DNA of 64,000 nt from an uncultured Desulfobulbaceae bacterium (GTDB lineage: Bacteria > Desulfobacterota > Desulfobulbia > Desulfobulbales > Desulfobulbaceae): the NCBI GenBank assembly GCA_947259225.1, contig CAMYLK010000002.1, forward strand, positions 62,001 to 126,000, given 5' to 3'. Below are positions 8,085 to 18,253 of this stretch, in pieces. Position numbers and translations under genes: made by a program. Positions within the stretch are counted from its first letter, which is position 1, and the number at the start of each line of letters is the position of its first letter. The notes under the pieces are model-generated. The model did not search any database and had not been told where the DNA came from. It saw nothing but the letters and a program-made list of their open reading frames with translations.

Positions 8085-9935
8085 TTATTCTTCTTCCTGT
8101 AAATCGCTTCCCATGTCTACTATACCCATAATTCCCTTCAGTTCGTCACCGGAGATTTTTTCTTTGTCCAGGAGGATCTTGACGGCTTTTTCAAGAGTGT
8201 CTTTCCTCTCCTTGAGGATATCCAGGGCAACCTGATACTGTTCATCGATAATCTTGCGCACCTCCTCGTCAATCATGTGGGAGGTCTCATTACTGTATTC
8301 GGCCGCCGCATGCAGACCGGGCTGCAGGAATTGAGCGGTGGGGTCGCCCTTGAGGTACACCTGGCCAAGCCGTTCACTCATGCCGTATTCTATTACCATG
8401 GAGCGGGCAATATCTGTAGCCTTGGCAAGGTCGTTATGCGCACCGGTTGATATCTCGTTAAAAACCGTCAGCTCTGCCGCTCTACCGCCAAGAAGGATGG
8501 CAATTTTATTCAGTAGTTCGGTTTTGCTCAGCAGGTACCGGTCTTCAGTTGGCAGCTGCATGGTATACCCGAGCGCGGCAATTCCTCTGGGGACAATGGT
8601 TATTTTCTGTACCGGATCTGTATCAGGCAGGGACATGGAGACAATGGCGTGGCCGAGTTCGTGGTAGGCTACGATGTTGCGTTCCTTGGGATTGATCAGA
8701 CGGTTTTTCTTTTCCAGACCTGCTATTAGCCGTTCAACCGCCTCCTCGAACTGGGCCATTTCCACCTTGTCATTCTTGGCGCGGACGGCAAGCAGGGTGG
8801 CCTCGTTCACAAGGTTGGCAAGGTCTGCCCCGACCATGCCGGCAGTCATGGATGCCAGCCGGTCAATGTCCAGGTCACCCACCTTTTTGACTTTTTTCAG
8901 GTGAACTTCAAGGATTTTTTTCCTGCCATCCTTGTCCGGCCGGTCGACCAGGACCTGGCGGTCAAATCTGCCTGGACGAAGCAGAGCCGGGTCAAGGACT
9001 TCGGGCCGGTTGGTCGCGGCCATGAGGATAACCCCGATGTTGGAGTCGAAACCGTCCAGTTCTACCAACAGCTGGTTCAGGGTCTGTTCACGTTCATCGT
9101 GTCCGCCATACCCTCCTATTCCACGGGCCTTTCCCAGGGCATCAAGCTCATCAATAAAGATGATGCAGGGAGAGTTCTTTTTGGCTTCTTCAAAAAGGTC
9201 GCGAACACGCGCTGCTCCCAGACCGACGAACATCTCCACAAATTCAGAGCCGCTTATGCTGTAGAAGGGGACATTGCTCTCACCTGCAACAGCCTTGGCG
9301 AGCATGGTTTTGCCTGTGCCGGGCGGACCAACGAGGAGCAGCCCCTTGGGCATCAGGCCACCGAATTCGGAAAACTTGTCCGGGTTTTTCAGAAAGTCGA
9401 TAACCTCTTCCAGCTCTGCCTGGGCTTCCTCGACCCCGGCGACATCTTCGAAGGTTAATCCTGTGTCTTCCTGTTTATAAATTTTGGCCTTGCTTTTACC
9501 CAGCGACATGAAGCCCGGCTGCTGAGGCATCATTTTTTTCATCAGGAAAAACCAGACCCCGAGAAAGATAAAAACCGGCAATATCCATGAGAGGATATCC
9601 CGGATCAGAGTGGATTCAATTGTTCCGGAATATTTGACATGGTGCTTGTCAAGGAGCTTGGATGTTTCCGGATCGACCCTGATGGTTTTGAAGTATACTT
9701 CTCTTTCACTCTCTGTTTCAGGATTCAAACGCCCCTGGATCTGGTTTTCCGAAACGGCAACCTCGGCAATTTTTCCCTGTTCAAGGTAGATCACGAATTC
9801 GCTGTAGGGGATGGTCTTTACAGCAAACGAGGTGGCAAGGTAGTTCTGCGTCAGCAGAACAAGCCAGATGCCTATGATAAAGTACCAGATGGAAAATTTA
9901 TGGTGCTTTTTCATCTGTTTCAAAATGTGCCTCAC
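8085..9935 (-). CDS. ftsH: ATP-dependent zinc metalloprotease FtsH
   Basis: Membrane-anchored AAA+ protease that degrades misfolded membrane proteins and regulatory substrates. Two membrane helices (about 15-33 and 115-133) flank the periplasmic domain. Walker A GPPGTGKT (about 202-209), Walker [12 protein letters not shown], the pore loop [16 protein letters not shown] and the second-region-of-homology [19 protein letters not shown] are all present. The zinc site is HELGH at residues 425-429, with a downstream Asp in [11 protein letters not shown]. Usual family length. The longest start is GTG at 9935, overlapping the yihY end by 38 bp. ATG at 9914, giving [12 protein letters not shown], is equally plausible, and neither has a strong ribosome site. 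Probably translated as an operon with yihY. Confidence 0.97.
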   Translation of the reverse strand: MRHILKQMKKHHKFSIWYFIIGIWLVLLTQNYLATSFAVKTIPYSEFVIYLEQGKIAEVAVSENQIQGRLNPETESEREVYFKTIRVDPETSKLLDKHHVKYSGTIESTLIRDILSWILPVFIFLGVWFFLMKKMMPQQPGFMSLGKSKAKIYKQEDTGLTFEDVAGVEEAQAELEEVIDFLKNPDKFSEFGGLMPKGLLLVGPPGTGKTMLAKAVAGESNVPFYSISGSEFVEMFVGLGAARVRDLFEEAKKNSPCIIFIDELDALGKARGIGGYGGHDEREQTLNQLLVELDGFDSNIGVILMAATNRPEVLDPALLRPGRFDRQVLVDRPDKDGRKKILEVHLKKVKKVGDLDIDRLASMTAGMVGADLANLVNEATLLAVRAKNDKVEMAQFEEAVERLIAGLEKKNRLINPKERNIVAYHELGHAIVSMSLPDTDPVQKITIVPRGIAALGYTMQLPTEDRYLLSKTELLNKIAILLGGRAAELTVFNEISTGAHNDLAKATDIARSMVIEYGMSERLGQVYLKGDPTAQFLQPGLHAAAEYSNETSHMIDEEVRKIIDEQYQVALDILKERKDTLEKAVKILLDKEKISGDELKGIMGIVDMGSDLQEEE

Positions 9936-11532
9936 CTTCTTGATTTTCCGGGACCTCTTCGATCAGTTCTTCAACATGTCCCTGGTGCTTGTCGACGACC
10001 TCCTGGTTTACACTTTCAGCTTTCTCCTGTTGATTTTGAAGATTCTCAGCAATAACCGGAACAGGGAATGCTTCTGGGGGAATCGCCTTTTCAGCGGCCC
10101 TGATAACCTTGCCGGAAAACTCTCCACCCATGGTAGGAATTTTTTCATGGCCGAGGATGAGCTGCACTACTTCCCGTGCTTCGATTTTGTCTGCTGGGGC
10201 TGAGGGAACATATGACCTGTTGTTGTCCTCGATCTGGTTGATCAGGTTACTCTTGATCAGTTTTGCTGTGATTTCAAGTATGTCCCCTGGCATATCAGCC
10301 TCATTTGCTTTGACCAGGTCGTCAAAGGTAGTCTGTTTTTTCATGCCGAAATTCGCGTAAATCGTGTTGAGAATATCAAAGGCGAGCTGCAGATTTCTCT
10401 GGGGAGAGACCCCTGAACCGGGAAGATGGTACATGTTCCTGTTCTGTATCGCATAGGCCAGAGAGGCTCCGAGGAGTATGAAGGTCCAGCCAAGCTGCAC
10501 CCAGACAAGAAAGAGCGGTACCGTGGCAAAAGAGCCGTAAATGGCGTTGTACTTGGCAACACCGATCTGCAGGATAATATAGATTTTCTGGACGAGGAAC
10601 CAGAAAAAGCCCGCGAAAATCGCACCGATAAAAGCTGCCGAAGTTTTGACCTTGACGTTGGGGAAAAAGAGGTACATGACCATGAGCGAGAGAATTACAA
10701 AAAGAAATGGCAGAAATTTAAGCATCATTGTAACTGCCCACTCAGAGGGGATCACGGTGTTGAGGTGGGCCATTATTTTAGGAGACTCAATGATAGCATC
10801 TCCTGCCAGTGCAACGTTGATGGAAATCGGCAGTAGAATGAGCAGGGCCAGGTAATCCATTATTTTACGGAAGATCGATCTGCCCTTCTTGGTATGCCAG
10901 ATCGCGTTCATGGCACTTTCAATGGTGCTCAAGACAAGGACAACGGTCAACAGAAGACCAACGATACCAAATGCCCCAAGTGCAGCGAAATTTGTCTGGT
11001 CGACATAATCAAATATAGTGTCAACAGCATTGCGGAGGTGAGTGGTCAATGATTCGGAAGTCTTCTGCTCGGTAACGGGGTACTGTGTTGCAGGATTTTC
11101 CGGCCGGGACTGATCTTCGCTGGTCGGAAATTCATCTTCAGCCGGCTCTTTGTTATCAAGGTCTGGTTGAAACTGACCGTCTACTCTTTCTGCGTGTTTT
11201 ACGGCCTGCTGTTGTTCAGGCTCAAGCTGATCAATAAATTTATAGGCGGCAACCCGCAGCTGATTATCACTGCCCATACCTTTAAGCAGAGCAGTGCTCA
11301 TAGCCAACATGGGTACCATTGAGAGCACTATCGTATAGGTGAGGGCCGAGGCACGAAGTGATATTGCTGTTTCGGAAAATTCGTGGATTATAATAAAAAA
11401 AATTCGAAACCAGCTGCGCAGGATTGCAATCGGCCTGCTTTCACCGGGCTTGAATCTAAAGGCCCAATGCCTGATAATTCCGGCTTTGCTGCCGTTTATT
11501 TCAACTGTGTTTCCAGGATTTTTGTCGGTCAT
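9898..11532 (-). CDS. yihY: YihY/BrkB family inner-membrane protein with insert and C-terminal extension
   Basis: 544 residues, longer than the usual 290-400. The core begins with an amphipathic RIFFIIIHEFSETAISLRASALTYTIVLSMVPMLA region typical of the family and contains about six membrane helices. An acidic, hydrophilic insert (about 105-170, rich in E, D, Q, P) interrupts the region after the first helix. After the last helix, about 75 residues (NLQLAFDILNTIYANF... onward) look like a winged-helix segment, followed by an acidic Glu/Gln-rich tail. E. coli YihY was once called ribonuclease BN, wrongly; no activity is established. An in-frame TTG at 11571 exists, but ATG at 11532 fits better. 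Upstream partner of ftsH. Confidence 0.88.
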   Translation of the reverse strand: MTDKNPGNTVEINGSKAGIIRHWAFRFKPGESRPIAILRSWFRIFFIIIHEFSETAISLRASALTYTIVLSMVPMLAMSTALLKGMGSDNQLRVAAYKFIDQLEPEQQQAVKHAERVDGQFQPDLDNKEPAEDEFPTSEDQSRPENPATQYPVTEQKTSESLTTHLRNAVDTIFDYVDQTNFAALGAFGIVGLLLTVVLVLSTIESAMNAIWHTKKGRSIFRKIMDYLALLILLPISINVALAGDAIIESPKIMAHLNTVIPSEWAVTMMLKFLPFLFVILSLMVMYLFFPNVKVKTSAAFIGAIFAGFFWFLVQKIYIILQIGVAKYNAIYGSFATVPLFLVWVQLGWTFILLGASLAYAIQNRNMYHLPGSGVSPQRNLQLAFDILNTIYANFGMKKQTTFDDLVKANEADMPGDILEITAKLIKSNLINQIEDNNRSYVPSAPADKIEAREVVQLILGHEKIPTMGGEFSGKVIRAAEKAIPPEAFPVPVIAENLQNQQEKAESVNQEVVDKHQGHVEELIEEVPENQEGEAHFETDEKAP

Positions 11533-11684
11533 AAGGTAACCAGTTTGTTTAAAAAAAAATCGGAGAATCAATCTCTATAGTAATTAAATATGTAATAGCC
11601 TACGAGAATTATTTCCCGAATATATATTTCACTAATCACGAACTGCAAAGTTATGTCAATGCTTTTATAAGCATAGCGGGTGTA

Positions 11685-13064
11685 TCAGCGGGGTTTGCTT
11701 TTGGATTTGCCTTCCAGGATAACAATATTTGCACTGCTCGCCATGGTTGTTCTGCCGGGAATTTTGAGTTTCTGGCCAATACGGATGGTAGCACGCTTAT
11801 TAAGACCATTAGCCTCTATGAGCTCGGAGACAGAAATGGAGTACCTGCGCGCGATGACTCCTGCCGTGTCGCCACGGCGGACAACATACACATCGTCTCG
11901 AACCTGTTCAGAGCGGTAGATGCTCGAAGGTATAGCTGCCGCAAGGTCTCGAGTACGGTCGCTTGCCGGCAGCCTGACAAGATAATTTTTTGGAATATAT
12001 TTTTTACCGGCAAACACGGATTTTCTCAACGCCGGGTTCAGGCGTGAGAAGTCCTCCTTGTAAATCGAGAAATACCTGAGGAGGTCCGGTGCACTTGCAT
12101 AGCCGTTCATGCGGACAGAAATCGTTGCTTCCGGCCGGTCAACAATGATGGATTTATCAGTCTCAAGCCTCTGGGCCACACGTAACGCGGCAAGGAATTC
12201 CGGGTAAAAATTTCGAGAGGCAAATTTAAACAGTCTGGTTTTGTGGGTATTGAATATCTTCTCATAGTTTCCCATTTTCTTTTTTGCCCTGAGCATACCA
12301 GAGCGGCCGTAATTATAAGCAGTAACGGCAAGAGGCCAGGAGCCAAGGATTTCGTAATTTCCTTTCAGGAAAGCAGCAGCTGATTTTGTTGAAAAGTAGG
12401 GGTCGTACCGTTCATCAACTACATTGTTAATGGTCATATACTCCCTGCCGGTCGACCTGGTGAATTGCCATAGGCCTGTCGCTCCGGCTTTGCTGTGGGC
12501 ATCCGGATTAAACGATGATTCAACATGCGGGAGGTAGGCTAGTTCAGGGGGCAGGTTGTATATCCTGAAAATCTTTTTAATGGTCGGCATGTACGCGCCT
12601 GACCGGATAACACCATTCAGGAAGCGGTCCTTCTGTCCTATCTGCAGTCGAATGTTATTCCTGGCTTTGTTGAATCCCTGTTGGCTGTAACGGGGAAAGA
12701 GGTCTGCTACTCTCTTTTCCTCTTCGGTGGCTGGTTTTTTACCTGAGGCCAGATCTGTAAGGATTTTTTTGTAACGCTGCCGGGCGAGTTTGATCATCCT
12801 CTTGTTTGTTCGCGCGGCACCCCTTGTGTTCCAGTCAACAAGGTCAACTACCGTGTACACAATCGCAAGGTTGTCTTTATCATGAAGAATGCCCTGTCTG
12901 GTAGTGTAGCGACTGTATACATCCTCCCAGAAAAGAACATTTGTCCTGATACTTGGATATATGGGAAACATTTCATCTGCATCACCCCGGACAGCCAAAG
13001 AAAGAAAGGCAATGGCCAGAATTAGGGAGAAATACAAGTATTTATTTTTACCAGGAAAATACAT
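11685..13064 (-). CDS. mltD: Membrane-bound lytic murein transglycosylase D-like, SLT plus LysM
   Basis: 459 residues with a signal peptide or anchor (about 8-28). The lytic transglycosylase domain (about 165-290) has LAYLPHVESSFNPDAHSKAGATGLWQF, where the Glu of HVESS is catalytic, followed by DERYDPYFSTKSAAAFL and AVTAYNYGRSGM. One C-terminal LysM (about 393-437: VYVVRRGDTAGVIARRYSISVSELIEANGL...KLKIPG) binds peptidoglycan. It cleaves glycan strands to 1,6-anhydro ends in the periplasm. Family MltD members often have two or three LysM repeats, and only one clear copy is seen here. ATG at 13064 is the only good start. Confidence 0.93.
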   Translation of the reverse strand: MYFPGKNKYLYFSLILAIAFLSLAVRGDADEMFPIYPSIRTNVLFWEDVYSRYTTRQGILHDKDNLAIVYTVVDLVDWNTRGAARTNKRMIKLARQRYKKILTDLASGKKPATEEEKRVADLFPRYSQQGFNKARNNIRLQIGQKDRFLNGVIRSGAYMPTIKKIFRIYNLPPELAYLPHVESSFNPDAHSKAGATGLWQFTRSTGREYMTINNVVDERYDPYFSTKSAAAFLKGNYEILGSWPLAVTAYNYGRSGMLRAKKKMGNYEKIFNTHKTRLFKFASRNFYPEFLAALRVAQRLETDKSIIVDRPEATISVRMNGYASAPDLLRYFSIYKEDFSRLNPALRKSVFAGKKYIPKNYLVRLPASDRTRDLAAAIPSSIYRSEQVRDDVYVVRRGDTAGVIARRYSISVSELIEANGLNKRATIRIGQKLKIPGRTTMASSANIVILEGKSKSKPR

Positions 13065-13209
13065 CAGCTGGATAATGCCCGCATGGATATTGGTTGTCCT
13101 GGTGAGTAGATTATTTTTCTACCACCAGGTAAAGTATTATGTTCAGATGATTGTATCATATTGTTTGAGACATTGTTAACTGAAATCAAAGAAGAAGAGA
13201 GTGTTGCTG

Positions 13210-13695
13210 ATGTATGAGCCAATTGTCGGTACCCTCGGTTATATTCTTTCGCCGGACAGGAAGGATACACTGCTTGTTTATCGGAACAGGCGCCCCGGCG
13301 ATCATCACCTGGGAAAATATAACGGACTTGGTGGTAAGTTGAGACCTGATGAAGATGTACTGTCATGTTTACTGAGGGAAATCAGGGAAGAGTCAGGTAT
13401 CCGGTGCGAGGAAGTTGAATTGCGCGGTACAGTCAACTGGACTGGTTTTGGTCCGAACGGGGAGAATTGGCTGGGCTTCATATTCCTTATAACGGAATTT
13501 TCCGGTTCGCCGTTTGAAGCCAATGAAGAGGGTGAGCTTGGGTGGCATCCAATAAAATCTCTGGACACGTTGCCGATGTGGGAGGGAGACCGCTATTTTC
13601 TTCCCCTGGTATTTGATTATGATCCCCGTCAATTTCATGGGTATATGCCCTATAAAAACAGTAAACCGATCGACTGGCACTACACCAGAATGTAA
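13210..13695 (+). CDS. NUDIX hydrolase, MutT/8-oxo-dGTP diphosphatase type
   Basis: 161 residues. The NUDIX box GGKLRPDEDVLSCLLREIREESGI (Gx5Ex7REUxEExGU) is intact at about residues 41-64, so pyrophosphohydrolase chemistry is expected. The WTGFGPNGENWLGFIFL and W-P-x-x...LPMWEGDRYFLP segments match 8-oxo-dGTP diphosphatase relatives (MTH1-like). Substrate is inferred only. GTG at 13201 is in frame, but ATG at 13210 is better spaced from the purine-rich GAAGAAGAGAG. Divergent from the mltD-like gene. Confidence 0.9.
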   Translation: MYEPIVGTLGYILSPDRKDTLLVYRNRRPGDHHLGKYNGLGGKLRPDEDVLSCLLREIREESGIRCEEVELRGTVNWTGFGPNGENWLGFIFLITEFSGSPFEANEEGELGWHPIKSLDTLPMWEGDRYFLPLVFDYDPRQFHGYMPYKNSKPIDWHYTRM

Positions 13696-13983
13696 GTCCT
13701 GAATCTGTGACAGAGAATCGTTTGTTTATTACTTTTTGTGATCCTGACACTGTATTACAAGAGCCTATAATGTTAATTATTGAGAATGATGTTTATCGTT
13801 TGCAGGAATAAATGAGCACCTTCCTTGACGTTGCAGCCAGGCTTGCGCTCCCGGTCCATGATAATTGGCAATGAAAATCCTTGCGCTCCGTGAATGGGCT
13901 CAGTATAGTTACAATACAAAGAATGAGTTTCTTTAATTTCAGATAGTTACAGCTTTTTATGAATTGTGTGGAAAGGAGTGAAA

Positions 13984-14304
13984 ATGGAAAATAACGCAGA
14001 GCTTGTTCGCCTGGAACAGTTTGTCGACAAACTGCTTGGAAAGTATAGAAAGCTGCAGGAGATGTATGCAGTGCTGGAAGCGACCCTGGAGGAGCGAAAC
14101 TCCGAATGTGTAAATCTGCAGGAACAGCTTTCTGAATTACGCACTGAACGTAAAACGGTCGGTAAGAAAGTAACCGGGCTTATTGATCGGATTGAGAAGT
14201 GGGAAGTTGAACTCGAAGAAGTAGAAGAAGAGGTGATCCCTGAAGATGAACTGGAAGGTGTCCAGGGAAACCTTTTTAAAGGTGACGCCGAAGCTGCCAA
14301 GTAA
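13984..14304 (+). CDS. Small coiled-coil protein, ZapB-like
   Basis: 106 residues, almost entirely heptad-rich coiled coil (about 5-85), with an acidic segment EVELEEVEEEVIPEDELE and a short tail. The start ATG 13984 is fixed by AAAGGAG seven bases upstream. It sits directly before zapA (62 bp), an arrangement in which small coiled-coil proteins act with ZapA at the FtsZ ring. The ZapB-like role is inferred from position and fold only, as sequence alone cannot distinguish such short coiled coils. Confidence 0.7.
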   Translation: MENNAELVRLEQFVDKLLGKYRKLQEMYAVLEATLEERNSECVNLQEQLSELRTERKTVGKKVTGLIDRIEKWEVELEEVEEEVIPEDELEGVQGNLFKGDAEAAK

Positions 14305-14365
14305 GGGGCTGGTACTCAGCGATATTACGATATACGTGCTGACAAGGGAGTAACCGGGGAGATCA

Positions 14366-14668
14366 ATGGAACGCAGGGTGCGATTCAACCTGTATGGTCA
14401 GGAATTCTCTTTTTATACCGATGCCTCTGAAGAGGAGGTGGAGCAGGTCATTAATATGGTTCGCGCTGAGTTGGATGAAGGAAACCAGGGGATTCGTACT
14501 TCTTTGCCATCAAATAAGATGCTAGTCCTCGGCTGTTTGAAGATAGCCGCAAAGTATGTTCAGCTTGAAAACGAATATGACCGTTTCCGGAATAAACAGG
14601 ACGAGTCTATAGACAAGCTGATAGACAGGGTTTCTTCAAGCATGGAGAGCGATAAACCACTGAAATAA
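14366..14668 (+). CDS. zapA: Cell division protein ZapA
   Basis: 100 residues. Begins MERRVRFNLYGQEFSFYTDASEEEVEQVINMV, matching the ZapA N-terminal pattern (V.v.I.G..Y......e..v..va..V), followed by a long C-terminal helix suited to tetramer formation. ZapA bundles FtsZ filaments at midcell. The neighbouring upstream coiled-coil gene and downstream probable 6S RNA repeat the zapA-ssrS arrangement known from many bacteria. ATG at 14366 lies after GGGGAGATCA. Confidence 0.9.
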   Translation: MERRVRFNLYGQEFSFYTDASEEEVEQVINMVRAELDEGNQGIRTSLPSNKMLVLGCLKIAAKYVQLENEYDRFRNKQDESIDKLIDRVSSSMESDKPLK

Positions 14669-14720
14669 TACTTTGCTTTTGTTGTTATTTTGCTATAGTA
14701 TTGAATTAGATAGAAATATA

Positions 14721-14852
14721 TTTTCCCTGCGCTGTTGGTGATCAGCGGGGTATTGAGCCAAACACTCTTGATTAGGGCGTATCCTCTGGCGGCTAATGGA
14801 AATCTTCATTGATTACCTGCGGCTGACATGATTTTGCCCACCTAATTTTTTT
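14721..14852 (+). ncRNA. ssrS: Probable 6S RNA
   Basis: Located 52 bp after zapA, the classical ssrS position. The sequence has the 6S-like 5' part TCAGCGGGGTATTGAGCC and 3' part TTACCTGCGGCTGACAT, comparable to the E. coli GCGGG...CCTGAGCC and TTACAGCCTGCGGC segments. CAGC/GCTG and GGTA/TACC can pair across the central bubble, with GGTG/CACC outside. ATTAG/CTAAT can form in the apical arm. 6S RNA binds the sigma-70 RNA polymerase holoenzyme. Ends are approximate, and the 3' side runs into a small ACCTAA/TTAGGT hairpin with T residues. Identity is by eye. Confidence 0.62.
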
Positions 14853-14901
14853 TAGGTTTAATCATTTCGTTGACACGGCAGGGTGGGGATTTTAGGAAGT
14901 C

Positions 14902-14924
14902 CAGCAGGCGTAACTGCTGTTTTT
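14902..14924 (+). terminator. Rho-independent terminator candidate after 6S region
   Basis: CAGCAG (14902-14907) and CTGCTG (14914-14919) pair around GCGTAA and are followed by TTTTT. A second hairpin, TCCTTTC/GAAAGGA (14932-14938 with 14947-14953), lies just beyond. Either could end the zapA/6S transcript. Confidence 0.5.
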
Positions 14925-15316
14925 ATATATATCCTTTCCGGAACTTGAAAGGACAAAGAGCAGAACTGGTGGAGAATACCGGTTCGGAGTAAGTTTGACA
15001 ATTCTGATGAGATCAGGTTTACAATAAATGTGTGACCCATTCAATCGGCAACTAATTACAGGGATACAGATAGTTGTATGACGAGTTCGTGTCCTCGCCA
15101 GTTCAGGTGCGCCGACTGAAATATAAGTGTCCGTTTCAGGCTTAGTGCCTGGTTTCAATATATGGGCTGATCTCATTTGTCAGTTTTTCTGTTCCCGAAT
15201 TATCATTCCCTCCGAGCAGGCCTCTTTTCTTCTCTTAACGTTTTTCTTTTTTAATACAACAGGCAGCGACAAGAAACATTGTCATGTGAGTTGTACAACA
15301 TAACAGGTGAAACCTT
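14925..15316. other. 392-bp gap upstream of rny
   Basis: No open frame longer than 100 codons and no recognised RNA. It starts with a small hairpin (14932-14953) and ends with T-rich sequence before the rny ribosome site (AACAGGTGAAACCTT). It could hold the rny promoter and a long leader. Nothing else is supported. Confidence 0.4.
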
Positions 15317-16882
15317 ATGGATATTAGTGCGTTAACTCTCCTCATCTCAGCTCTAATTCTCATTTTCGGAGTGCTCATTGGATTCCTGCTTCGTAAAAAG
15401 CTCATAGAAGGCAACCAGGCAAATATTGAATCACAGAATCGTCAGATTGTAGAAAATGCTATTCACGAAGCAGATCAGATAAAAAAAGAGGCTTTTATCC
15501 AAAGTAAGGAAGAAGCATACCACATTAAGCAGGAAGCCGAACGTGAGATCCAGGATAGCCGAAGGGAACTGAAAGACGAACAGCGAAGACTTGACCGGAA
15601 ACTTGATGAAGTCGAAAAGGAAAAGACAGTCCTTGATAAGAGGGAGGGTAAGCTCAGTTTTCGCGAAAAGAATTATACTAAACTGGAGCAGGCCCAGGCT
15701 GCACGTGAAAAAGAAATTGATTCACTGGTTGAAAAGCAGCGATATAAACTCGAAACTATTGCCGGTATAGGCCGCGATGAAGCTAAAAAACTCCTGATGG
15801 AATCCATTGAAAGTGAAGCACGTATGGATGCGGCTAAACGGCTTGCGAAGATAGAGAACGAGATGAAAATGGCTGCCGACCGCAAGGGAAAAAATATCCT
15901 GGCATTGGCTATCGCCCGCTATGCAGGGGATTACGTCGCCGACAAGACGGTTTCCATGGTTCCTCTGCCCAACGAAGAAATGAAGGGCAGGATAATTGGG
16001 CGGGAGGGGCGAAATATCAGGGCGATAGAAGCCGCGACCGGTATTGACATCATCATTGATGATACCCCTGAAGCGGTAATACTTTCAGGGTTTAATCCCA
16101 TTCGCCGTGAAGTGGCACGTCTTGCACTGTTACAGCTCATTTCGGACGGCCGTATTCATCCCGCCCGGATTGAAGAAGTGGTGAACAATGTGACAAAAGA
16201 GATAGAGGTCGGTGTCCGCGAAGCAGGCGAGCAGGCAACCTTTGATGTCGGAGCCCACGGCATGCATGTTGAACTGATTAACCTGATAGGTCGTTTAAAA
16301 TACAGGACCAGTTACGGCCAGAATATTCTGCAGCATTCTTTGGAGGTGGCTTTCCTTTGCGGAGTTATGGCAGCTGAACTTGGCCTGGATGTTAAGAAAG
16401 CGAAACGTACCGGCCTTCTTCATGACATCGGTAAAGCGGTTGATCATGAAATTGAAGGTTCGCACGCCATTATAGGCCGCGACCTTGCGAGAAAGTATAG
16501 TGAAGGTGATGATATTGTTTATGCGATTGGTGCGCATCATGAAGACCAGCCACCCAAAAGTGTACTTGATGTTCTGGTCCAGTCGGCCGATGCTCTTTCA
16601 GGTGCCCGCCCGGGTGCAAGGAAAGAGATGCTTCAGAGTTATGTGAAACGCCTTGAGGATCTTGAGAATATTGCTAATACATTCAAGGGCGTGGAAAAAT
16701 CCTACGCCATTCAGGCCGGAAGGGATTTGCGAATAATTGTTGACAGCCAGAAGATTAAGGATGACGAAGCCCTATTGATGAGCCAGGATATAGCGAAGAA
16801 AATTGAAGAACAGTTGACGTATCCCGGACAGATAAGGGTTACTGTTATCAGGGAAACGAGGGCAGTGGAGTACGCCAAATAG
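15317..16882 (+). CDS. rny: Ribonuclease Y
   Basis: 521-residue membrane-anchored endoribonuclease that starts mRNA decay. An N-terminal membrane helix (about 4-26) is followed by a long charged coiled coil (about 35-200). The KH domain (about 210-275) has [31 protein letters not shown], and the HD phosphohydrolase domain has [29 protein letters not shown] (metal-binding His-Asp) and IGAHHED. Length matches the family. A 450-bp non-coding leader lies between 6S RNA and the ATG. tyrS follows after 85 bp. Confidence 0.97.
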   Translation: MDISALTLLISALILIFGVLIGFLLRKKLIEGNQANIESQNRQIVENAIHEADQIKKEAFIQSKEEAYHIKQEAEREIQDSRRELKDEQRRLDRKLDEVEKEKTVLDKREGKLSFREKNYTKLEQAQAAREKEIDSLVEKQRYKLETIAGIGRDEAKKLLMESIESEARMDAAKRLAKIENEMKMAADRKGKNILALAIARYAGDYVADKTVSMVPLPNEEMKGRIIGREGRNIRAIEAATGIDIIIDDTPEAVILSGFNPIRREVARLALLQLISDGRIHPARIEEVVNNVTKEIEVGVREAGEQATFDVGAHGMHVELINLIGRLKYRTSYGQNILQHSLEVAFLCGVMAAELGLDVKKAKRTGLLHDIGKAVDHEIEGSHAIIGRDLARKYSEGDDIVYAIGAHHEDQPPKSVLDVLVQSADALSGARPGARKEMLQSYVKRLEDLENIANTFKGVEKSYAIQAGRDLRIIVDSQKIKDDEALLMSQDIAKKIEEQLTYPGQIRVTVIRETRAVEYAK

Positions 16883-16967
16883 TGCTAAACCGGAAAAGGT
16901 ATTTTTTCCATTCCTTAACCCCGAACAAAAATCCTCTTACAGGGAAGACACTAAATAGGAGATGAAG

Positions 16968-18182
16968 ATGAAATCTGTAGAGGAGCAGATAGCACTCATT
17001 GAGCGCGGCACTGTAGACCTGATTTCAAAGGAAGATATGCAGAAGAAGCTGACCCGCTCCGTGGAGACGGGAGAGCCTCTGAAAATTAAGGCCGGTTTTG
17101 ACCCGACCGCCCCAGATCTCCATCTCGGGCACACTGTCCTTTTGCAAAAATTACGTCACTTTCAGCAGTTGGGCCACAAGATTTATTTCCTGATCGGTGA
17201 CTTTACCGGCTTGATCGGGGATCCTACCGGGAAGTCCGATACCCGTCCCCGCTTGACCCGGGAGGATATTGAAAGGAATGCGGAAACCTACAAAGATCAG
17301 GTATTTAAAATACTTGATCCGGAAAAAACAAAAGTAGTCTTTAATTCAGCCTGGCTTGGGGAGCTCAGTTCTTACGAGATGATAAGGCTGGCCTCTGAGC
17401 TTACTGTTGCCAGAATGCTTGAGCGGGAGGATTTCAAACAGCGGTTTGATAATGGCCGGCCAATTTCCATTCATGAGTTCCTTTATCCATTGATCCAGGG
17501 ATATGACTCAGTTGCTATCGAAGCGGATGTTGAACTCGGTGGCACCGATCAGTTATTTAATCTGCTGATGGGCAGGGATCTGCAGAGAAGTCATGGGATG
17601 GCTCCGCAGGTTGTTCTTACCATGCCTCTGCTTGAAGGTCTTGACGGTGTGAACAAGATGAGCAAGTCGCTTGGGAATTATATCGGTATTACCGAGTCAC
17701 CTGATAATATTTTCGGTAAAGTGATGTCAGTATCAGATGAGCTTATGTTTCGATACTATGAACTCCTTTCCGACATGTCTGTTGATGAAATAGCAAAACT
17801 GAGAAGTGAACTGGAGAATGGTGTTGTCCACCCTAAAGATGTAAAAATGCGACTTGCCAGGGAAATGACAGCCCGTTTTCATGATGAAGACGCTGCGCAA
17901 AAAGCTGAACAGAATTTTGAGCAGGTATTTAAACGGCATGAATTACCGGACGACATACCGGAGCATCACATGAAGGCTGAAGGAGAACCGATATGGCTCC
18001 CCAAGCTTTTACTTGAAGCGGGTCTTGTAAACTCCACTTCAGACGGCAGGAGGATGATAAAGCAGAACGCAGTTTCGGTAGAGGGTGAAAAGGTGAAAGA
18101 CATTGATGCCGTTATATCCCCACAGGGTCAGGTTTTGCTCAAGGTTGGCAAAAGGCGGTTTTGTCAGATTGTTTTTGAATAA
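16968..18182 (+). CDS. tyrS: Tyrosyl-tRNA synthetase
   Basis: 404-residue class I aminoacyl-tRNA synthetase. [19 protein letters not shown] carries the HIGH-type signature (HLGH), [17 protein letters not shown] and [17 protein letters not shown] form the tyrosine/ATP pocket, and KMSKSLGN is the KMSKS loop. A C-terminal S4-like RNA-binding domain (about 340-400) has [19 protein letters not shown]. Two nested starts exist: ATG 16962 overlaps the AGGAG ribosome site, so ATG 16968, seven bases after it, is preferred. The [18 protein letters not shown] sequence suggests the TyrZ-like subtype. A bidirectional terminator follows. Confidence 0.97.
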   Translation: MKSVEEQIALIERGTVDLISKEDMQKKLTRSVETGEPLKIKAGFDPTAPDLHLGHTVLLQKLRHFQQLGHKIYFLIGDFTGLIGDPTGKSDTRPRLTREDIERNAETYKDQVFKILDPEKTKVVFNSAWLGELSSYEMIRLASELTVARMLEREDFKQRFDNGRPISIHEFLYPLIQGYDSVAIEADVELGGTDQLFNLLMGRDLQRSHGMAPQVVLTMPLLEGLDGVNKMSKSLGNYIGITESPDNIFGKVMSVSDELMFRYYELLSDMSVDEIAKLRSELENGVVHPKDVKMRLAREMTARFHDEDAAQKAEQNFEQVFKRHELPDDIPEHHMKAEGEPIWLPKLLLEAGLVNSTSDGRRMIKQNAVSVEGEKVKDIDAVISPQGQVLLKVGKRRFCQIVFE

Positions 18183-18198
18183 AAGAAGTGACCTGGAT

Positions 18199-18238
18199 AA
18201 AAAAAAAGCAGCTACCGTATAGTAACCGCTTTTTTTTC
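18199..18238. terminator. Bidirectional terminator between tyrS and the fur-type gene
   Basis: An A8 run and GC at 18199-18209 pair with GC and a T8 run at 18228-18237. An imperfect inner stem has TAC/GTA around CGTATA. The A-tract/T-tract symmetry suits convergent tyrS and the fur-type gene (stop at 18254). Confidence 0.7.
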
Positions 18239-18253
18239 GCATAAAAATTCAGG

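Noticed and set aside
8901-9458. 185-codon plus-strand frame inside ftsH
   Set aside because: Antisense of the conserved AAA+ region; no independent signals.
13775-13800. Possible Fur box near GAGAATGATGTTTATC
   Set aside because: One half-site fits fairly well but the other does not, and no iron gene follows.
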